Origin: Acidovorax sp. 1608163
GTDB lineage: Bacteria > Pseudomonadota > Gammaproteobacteria > Burkholderiales > Burkholderiaceae_C
Direction: 5' to 3'
Length of the DNA stretch: 64,000 nucleotides
Assembly: GCF_003669015.1 (NCBI RefSeq)
Contig: NZ_CP033069.1
Coordinates: 3,668,501 to 3,732,500 of the forward strand
This document shows, one piece after another, positions 59,061 to 64,000 of this stretch (position 1 is its first letter; every line of letters starts with the position of its first letter). The position numbers and the translations under genes were made by a program. The notes below the pieces were generated by a model. That model was not told where the DNA came from. It saw nothing but the letters and a program-made list of their open reading frames with translations, and made no database searches.

Positions 59061-59098
59061 ACCAAACACCCTCCTGTTGTATACGGCCACTGGCCTGC

Positions 59099-60073
59099 TC
59101 AGTGAAACGGCCCAATGCGCTTGAAGTCGCCAAAGTTCATCCACACGAAAAACGCCTTGCCCACGATATTGCCTTCAGGCACAAACCCCCAATAGCGGGA
59201 GTCCAGGGAGTTATCGCGGTTGTCGCCCATCATGAAATAGTGGCCTTCAGGCACCTTGCAAACCACACCCTCCACACTGTAGCGGCAGTTTTCGCGGTAG
59301 GCAAAATTGCTGGCACCTTGCACAAATGCAGGAGCTTCAGGGTTGTTGATAAGTCGATGCGGTTGCGCGCCCAGTTGCTCTTCAAACTGCTTGAAGTAGC
59401 GCATGCTTTCTTCTTCCAGAAAGTCAGGCTGGGCAGCGGTCTGCACGGGCTTGCCATTGATGGTCAAGCGCTTGTTCAGATAGGCTACCTCGTCCCCCGG
59501 CACGCCCACCACACGCTTGATGTAGTCAAGCGTAGGCTGTGGAGGGTAACGGAACACCAGCACATCACCGCGTGCGGGCTTGTTGCCCTCGGTGATCTTG
59601 GTGTGAATGACCGGCAAACGCACGCCGTAGGTGAACTTGTTCACAAGGATCAGGTCGCCCACCCGCAAGGTCGGAATCATGGAGCCCGAAGGAATCTTGA
59701 ACGGCTCAAACAGAAAGGAGCGCAACACAAACACGGCCACGATGACGGGGAACAGGCCTGCGGTCCAGTCCAGCCACCAGGGCTGCATAAGGATGCGGCC
59801 CTTGGCTTCTTCGGCGTCCACATCCACCTTCTGGATGCCCATGCGGTCCAGCTCGGCCCGGCGCTGCACAGCGGCATCTTCGATGGCTTGCGCAGCCTTG
59901 CGGCGCTGGGGCAAAAAGTAAAAGCGTTCGCCCAGCCAATAGGCCCCCGTCACAACGGTGGCCAAAAACAGCAGCAAGGCAAAGTTGCCTTCCAGCGCAC
60001 CAAAATACCAAGCACCGATGTACCCGGCAAAAGCCGCCAAAATCAGCGACGTGAGAGTTTGCATGAACCGCAT
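59099..60073 (-). CDS. lepB: Signal peptidase I
   Basis: LepB removes signal peptides from secreted proteins. The 324-residue enzyme has two N-terminal membrane helices, the catalytic Ser in IPSGSMIPTL, the Lys general base in DYIKRVVGVPGD, and GDNRDNSLDSRYWG. I chose ATG 60073, which follows GGAAG at a good distance and overlaps the lepA stop; ATG 60064 is a near alternative. Confidence 0.96.
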   Translation of the reverse strand: MRFMQTLTSLILAAFAGYIGAWYFGALEGNFALLLFLATVVTGAYWLGERFYFLPQRRKAAQAIEDAAVQRRAELDRMGIQKVDVDAEEAKGRILMQPWWLDWTAGLFPVIVAVFVLRSFLFEPFKIPSGSMIPTLRVGDLILVNKFTYGVRLPVIHTKITEGNKPARGDVLVFRYPPQPTLDYIKRVVGVPGDEVAYLNKRLTINGKPVQTAAQPDFLEEESMRYFKQFEEQLGAQPHRLINNPEAPAFVQGASNFAYRENCRYSVEGVVCKVPEGHYFMMGDNRDNSLDSRYWGFVPEGNIVGKAFFVWMNFGDFKRIGPFH

Positions 60074-61881
60074 TAATCTTCCACCTGCAAAATGGCCAGA
60101 AACGCCTCTTGGGGCACCTCCACCGAGCCAATCTGTTTCATCCGCTTCTTACCGGCCTTCTGCTTTTCGAGCAGCTTGCGCTTGCGGCTGATGTCGCCAC
60201 CGTAACATTTGGCCAGCACGTTCTTGCGCAGGGCCTTGATGGTCTCGCGCGCAATGATGTTGGCACCGATGGCCGCCTGAATGGCCACGTCGTACATCTG
60301 GCGACTGATGATTTCGCGCATCTTGGCCACCACCGCACGGCCGCGGTATTGCGACTGTGAGCGGTGCACGATGATGGACAAAGCGTCCACCTTCTCGCCA
60401 TTGAGCAGGATGTCCACCTTCACCACATCCGAGGCGCGGTACTCCTTGAACTCGTAGTCCATGGACGCATAACCGCGCGACACCGATTTGAGCTTGTCGA
60501 AGAAGTCGAGCACGATTTCGCCCAAAGGCATTTCGTACGTCAACATCACCTGCCGCCCGTGGTAGGCCATGTTCATTTGCACGCCGCGCTTTTGATTGGC
60601 CAGCGTCATCACGGGCCCCACGTAGTCCTGCGGCATGTACAGGTGCACAGTGACGATGGGCTCGCGAATTTCCTCCAGACGCCCCTGGTCAGGCATCTTG
60701 GAGGGGTTCTCGACCATGATGACTTCACCATCGGCCTTGACCACTTGGTAGACCACGCTGGGGGCCGTGGTGATCAGGTCCTGATCAAACTCGCGCTCCA
60801 GACGCTCCTGCACGATTTCCATATGCAACAGGCCCAGGAAGCCGCATCGGAAGCCAAAACCCAAAGCCTGGCTGACTTCGGGCTCATAGTGCAGCGAGGC
60901 ATCGTTGAGCTTGAGTTTTTCCAGCGCATCGCGCAAGGAGTCGTACTCGCTCGCTTCGGTGGGATACAGACCAGCAAACACCTGGGGCTGGATTTCCTTG
61001 AAACCCGGCAGGGCTTCTGTCGCAGGTCCGGCGTTGTTGGGCAGCTTTTTTTCCAGGGTGATGGTGTCCCCCACCTTTGCGGCCTGCAGTTCTTTGATGC
61101 CCGCAATGATGTAACCCACCTGCCCGGCCTCCAGCGCTTCCAAGGCCAGGTTGGCCGGTGTGAATACACCCAGGTTGTCCGCGTTGTACACAGCCCCCGT
61201 GGCCATCATCTTGAAGCGTTCACCCTTGGCCAAGCGGCCGTCCACAACACGCACCAGCATCACAACCCCGACATAGGGGTCGAACCAGCTGTCAATGATC
61301 ATGGCGCGCAAAGGGCCCGTGGGGTTGCCCTTGGGGGCAGGCACCTTGGCGACGATCAGCTCCAGGATTTCTTCAATGCCCAAACCCGTTTTCGCGGAAC
61401 AAGGGATAGCGTCCGCAGCATCAATGCCGATGACATCCTCGATCTCTGCCTTGGCGTTGTCAGGATCAGCGTTGGGCAGATCCATCTTGTTCAGAACAGG
61501 AAGCACCTCTACGCCCAGCTCCAGCGCGGTGTAGCAGTTGGCCACCGTCTGGGCCTCAACCCCCTGCGATGCATCGACCACCAGCAACGCGCCCTCGCAC
61601 GCAGACAGGGAGCGACTCACTTCGTACGAGAAGTCCACATGCCCGGGCGTGTCGATCAGGTTAAGGTTATAGACCTGTCCATCCTTGGCCTTGTATTGCA
61701 GCGCCGCAGTCTGTGCCTTGATCGTGATCCCGCGTTCCTTTTCAATGTCCATGGAGTCCAGGACCTGGGCCTCCATATCGCGCTCAGCAAGCCCGCCGCA
61801 ACGCTGGATCAAGCGGTCTGCCAGCGTCGACTTACCATGGTCGATGTGCGCAATGATGGAGAAATTTCTGATGTGATTCAT
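60073..61881 (-). CDS. lepA: Elongation factor 4 (LepA)
   Basis: LepA/EF4 is a ribosomal GTPase related to EF-G that affects initiation or back-translocation. The 602-residue protein has [21 protein letters not shown] at the start, [20 protein letters not shown] and the LepA-specific C-terminal domain ending [22 protein letters not shown] 61881 is used; a TTG one codon upstream is also in frame. A terminator lies only about 45 bases upstream of the start. Confidence 0.97.
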   Translation of the reverse strand: MNHIRNFSIIAHIDHGKSTLADRLIQRCGGLAERDMEAQVLDSMDIEKERGITIKAQTAALQYKAKDGQVYNLNLIDTPGHVDFSYEVSRSLSACEGALLVVDASQGVEAQTVANCYTALELGVEVLPVLNKMDLPNADPDNAKAEIEDVIGIDAADAIPCSAKTGLGIEEILELIVAKVPAPKGNPTGPLRAMIIDSWFDPYVGVVMLVRVVDGRLAKGERFKMMATGAVYNADNLGVFTPANLALEALEAGQVGYIIAGIKELQAAKVGDTITLEKKLPNNAGPATEALPGFKEIQPQVFAGLYPTEASEYDSLRDALEKLKLNDASLHYEPEVSQALGFGFRCGFLGLLHMEIVQERLEREFDQDLITTAPSVVYQVVKADGEVIMVENPSKMPDQGRLEEIREPIVTVHLYMPQDYVGPVMTLANQKRGVQMNMAYHGRQVMLTYEMPLGEIVLDFFDKLKSVSRGYASMDYEFKEYRASDVVKVDILLNGEKVDALSIIVHRSQSQYRGRAVVAKMREIISRQMYDVAIQAAIGANIIARETIKALRKNVLAKCYGGDISRKRKLLEKQKAGKKRMKQIGSVEVPQEAFLAILQVED

Positions 61882-61925
61882 CAACGAAAAGCGTCAAATA
61901 ATGGGATGAGAAAGGCGCGCACAAG

Positions 61926-61956
61926 AAAAAAGGGCGCGTCGAATGGCGACGCGCCC
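61926..61956 (-). terminator. Strong intrinsic terminator in the lepA leader, minus strand
   Basis: GGGCGCGTCG (61932-61941) and CGACGCGCCC (61947-61956) form a 10-base stem. On the minus strand it is followed by six Ts (61931-61926). It would stop transcripts coming from mucD about 45 bases before lepA, or attenuate lepA if its promoter is upstream. Confidence 0.85.
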
Positions 61957-62345
61957 TGAACCAACAATCATTGGCAACTGCGATGGTTGGAGCTTCATTG
62001 TAGGCAAAAAGGCCATACCAAACAGCCCGCTCCACCGCATGCGGGGGTCGTTGCCACGTTGCAACAAAATACTTACACACAGTTTATCCACAACATCGCC
62101 GCTTAATTGGTGCACAACATGTGGGCGAGCTGTGGAACAGCTGTGAATGGCTTTCATGCATACCGTATCGTGGAGGAAGACCTCGCCGATATGCATTCAA
62201 GCGCTGAGAGCGGGCTCTATTCTATCGAAATCGGTAATTGCACAAATTTTAAGTTGGTGACAACTAACTTTCAGACCATTTTGAGAGCGTGCAATGGCTT
62301 GACTTGCCGCGGCATATCCCCGCAGGCGCACAGCCATCATCCAAT
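61957..62345. other. 389-base gap between lepA terminator and mucD, DnaA-box-like sites
   Basis: No gene is supported. There is a perfect DnaA box TTATCCACA at 62084-62092, and within 75 bases downstream GTGGGCGAG and TGTGGAACAGCTGTGAA resemble degenerate boxes. In related genomes I would expect a small glutaredoxin-family gene here, but no open frame matches one. Confidence 0.4.
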
Positions 62346-63806
62346 TCAACGGGCTGGCGCAGGGCGAATCAGCGCGTATTGCGCCCACTCCCCACGGCGG
62401 TACAACACACTCAAGGTTTTGCTCTTGTCGACCTTGCCCAAGATGGCATCAAAGTCCTTCACGCCAGACACCTCGGTATTGGCGATTGCCAGGATGATGT
62501 CACCCTCACGCAAGCCAGCCCTGGCAGCGCCATCGACAGCGGCCGAAACCAAAACACCGCCCTTGAGCTTGAGTTCCTTCTTTTGAGCGTCCGGCAACTC
62601 CGTCACCGTCAACCCCACCTGCTGCCCAGCCGAAGAAGCCTTGGCGCGCTCCTCACGGTCCGTCGTTTTCACTGCCACTTTGTCTGGCTCAATCTCGGCA
62701 ATGGTGACAGCAAGGTCACGGCTTTGCCCGCGACGAAACACCGTCAAGCTGCTCTTGCTACCCGGTTTGGTGTTACCCACCAAGCGAGGCAGATCGGCCA
62801 CTTTTTCAATCGCCTTGCCCTCAAAGCGGATGATGATGTCTCCCGCCTCGACACCGGCTTTTTCCGCTGGCGAGCCCGACTCCACCCCCGTCACCAACGC
62901 ACCTTGCGCCTTGCCCAGGCCCAGAGACTCAGCCACGTCCTTGGTCACGGGGCCAATCTGCACGCCAATACGCCCACGCGTCACGCGGCCGGAGGCACGC
63001 AGTTGCTCGCTCACTCGCATCGCCTCATCCATGGGGATAGCAAATGAAATCCCCATAAACCCCCCAGAGCGCGAGTAAATCTGGCTGTTGATGCCCACCA
63101 CCTCTCCGCGCATGTTGATCAGCGGCCCGCCAGAATTGCCAGGATTGATCGCCACATCGGTCTGAATGAATGGCAGGTAGTCACCCGTATCACGCTGCTT
63201 GGCACTCACGATGCCTGCCGTGACCGTGTTCTCCAGACCAAACGGAGAGCCAATCGCCATCACCCACTCGCCGACCTTCAGGCGGCTGACATCACCCACC
63301 TTCACCGCAGGCAAACCACTGGCCTCAATTTTGACCACAGCCACGTCCGTGCGCTTGTCGGCGCCCACGATCCTCGCCTTGAACTCCCGTTTGTCTGCGA
63401 GGGTCACGATCACTTCATCGGCCCCTTCGACCACATGCGCATTGGTCATCACAACGCCGTCGGCCGTGAGAATGAACCCCGAGCCCACACCGCGTGGCTG
63501 CTCATCTTGCTGGGGGCGCTGCTGGCGCGGCGCGTTGGGAATAGGCACACCGAAGCGCTTGAAGAATTCCGCCATCTCTTCGTCCATCGCTCCCGCCCCA
63601 GAGCGGGCTGAGGCTTTCTCGGTGGTGCGGATATTGACCACCGAGGGACCCGCCAGCTCTACAAGTTCCGTAAAGTCTGGCAGGCCACGCACCACCGCTG
63701 ATTGCGCAGCAGCGGAGACAGGCACCAACGCCGTCAGCCCAGACAGACCAGTGAACACACCAGCCAAGGCAACAGAACGCAGCAACTTCCAATCCAGAGT
63801 AGACAT
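62346..63806 (-). CDS. mucD: DegP/DegQ-family periplasmic serine endoprotease (MucD-like)
   Basis: This HtrA-type protease degrades misfolded periplasmic proteins. The 486-residue product has a signal peptide (to about residue 34, VPVSAAAQS). The catalytic triad is His in MTNAHVVEGA, Asp in DKRTDVAVVKI and Ser in NPGNSGGPLINMRG. Two PDZ domains follow (about 270-360 and 395-480). The position upstream of lepA is that of MucD in the sigma-E regulon. Two adjacent ATGs (63809, 63806) exist; the second has better spacing from GAAAGG. Confidence 0.93.
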   Translation of the reverse strand: MSTLDWKLLRSVALAGVFTGLSGLTALVPVSAAAQSAVVRGLPDFTELVELAGPSVVNIRTTEKASARSGAGAMDEEMAEFFKRFGVPIPNAPRQQRPQQDEQPRGVGSGFILTADGVVMTNAHVVEGADEVIVTLADKREFKARIVGADKRTDVAVVKIEASGLPAVKVGDVSRLKVGEWVMAIGSPFGLENTVTAGIVSAKQRDTGDYLPFIQTDVAINPGNSGGPLINMRGEVVGINSQIYSRSGGFMGISFAIPMDEAMRVSEQLRASGRVTRGRIGVQIGPVTKDVAESLGLGKAQGALVTGVESGSPAEKAGVEAGDIIIRFEGKAIEKVADLPRLVGNTKPGSKSSLTVFRRGQSRDLAVTIAEIEPDKVAVKTTDREERAKASSAGQQVGLTVTELPDAQKKELKLKGGVLVSAAVDGAARAGLREGDIILAIANTEVSGVKDFDAILGKVDKSKTLSVLYRRGEWAQYALIRPAPAR

Positions 63807-63912
63807 CATGGGCCTTTCAAATCGAGGTAACAATTACCAATCACGAATGCATCTCTGAAGAGCACCCAAGCGAATAGGTTCCCAAACACGGGCTGATTTG
63901 GGAGCCGATTTT

Positions 63913-63999
63913 TTAAAACAGAAGACCGATACAGGCGGCACACTCGGCAGACGAGTGAATACACCGGCAGACACGTTCACCGAAACGGGTCAGCGCGAC
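63913..63999 (-). CDS. Possible C-terminal end of a gene extending past the window
   Basis: A minus-strand frame is open from the window edge to a TAA at 63913 and reads VALTRFGERVCRCIHSSAEC then AACIGLLF. The clustered cysteines are unusual, but 28 codons are too few to identify a family and the frame may be chance. In relatives a sigma-E regulator gene (rseB/rseC type) lies here. Confidence 0.2.
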   Translation of the reverse strand, partial: VALTRFGERVCRCIHSSAECAACIGLLF

Positions 64000-64000
64000 C

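Noticed and set aside
62084..62160. DnaA-box-like cluster considered as a replication origin.
   Set aside because: Only one perfect box, no AT-rich unwinding element, and no dnaA, dnaN or gyrB nearby.
61894..62196. 100-codon minus-strand frame in the mucD-lepA gap.
   Set aside because: Composition is random, no motif, and it spans the terminator hairpin.

Overview
The window is GC-rich, gene-dense bacterial chromosome. Gene content and order point to a betaproteobacterium of the family Comamonadaceae (Acidovorax or a close relative). Diagnostic blocks are lysR-leuC-entericidin-leuD-leuB-asd-fimV-truA-trpF-trpB-trpA-accD, rpsF-priB-rpsR-rplI-dnaB, grpE-dnaK-dnaJ, and mucD-lepA-lepB-DUF4845-rnc-era-recO-pdxJ-acpS-nagZ. 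I see no rRNA, tRNA, CRISPR array, insertion sequence or prophage; almost everything is core genome.

Layout. 1-402 is the end of a GlrR-type sigma-54 response regulator. 595-4266 holds the osmoregulated periplasmic glucan genes opgG and opgH, followed by a C13 peptidase lipoprotein at 4673-5530. From 13553 down to 5596 a long minus-strand block carries alaA, two small secreted proteins, hom, thrC, mobB, moeA and moaD. 13705-17068 has an Mth938-like protein, a peroxiredoxin, a PIN-PhoH ATPase and a small membrane protein. 17165-20221 (minus) is dnaB and the rpsF ribosomal operon, divergent from grpE-dnaK-dnaJ at 20472-24321. A beta-CASP nuclease-like protein follows. 26127-39671 is the leucine/asd/fimV/trp/accD block. 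40650-51270 is an exopolysaccharide or O-antigen assembly cluster preceded by a LON-domain gene. lysS and a small MscS-type channel follow, and the rest (53709-63806, minus) is the nagZ-to-mucD block.

Three things stand out. First, a palindromic repeat family occurs at least thirteen times: as complete or near-complete copies between genes, as copies that supply the stop codons of acpS and pdxJ, and as half-copies read in frame inside moeA, trpF, era and (reversed) a lysR gene. Second, a 34-codon open frame rich in Thr, Ile and Lys codons lies between a good promoter and asd, followed by mutually exclusive hairpins. It looks like a transcription attenuator for the aspartate family. Third, opgG (twice), trpF and trpB are each broken by loss of one base in a C or G run. 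This is best explained by systematic homopolymer undercalling in the source assembly and not by true gene decay.

How the genes work together. hom and thrC (threonine), asd (aspartate family), leuCDB and trpFBA (branched-chain and aromatic amino acids) form the biosynthetic backbone. grpE/dnaK/dnaJ and mucD handle protein quality control in the cytoplasm and periplasm. opgGH and the 41-51 kb cluster build envelope glycans. dnaB, priB, rnc, era, recO, lepA and lysS belong to replication, RNA processing and translation.
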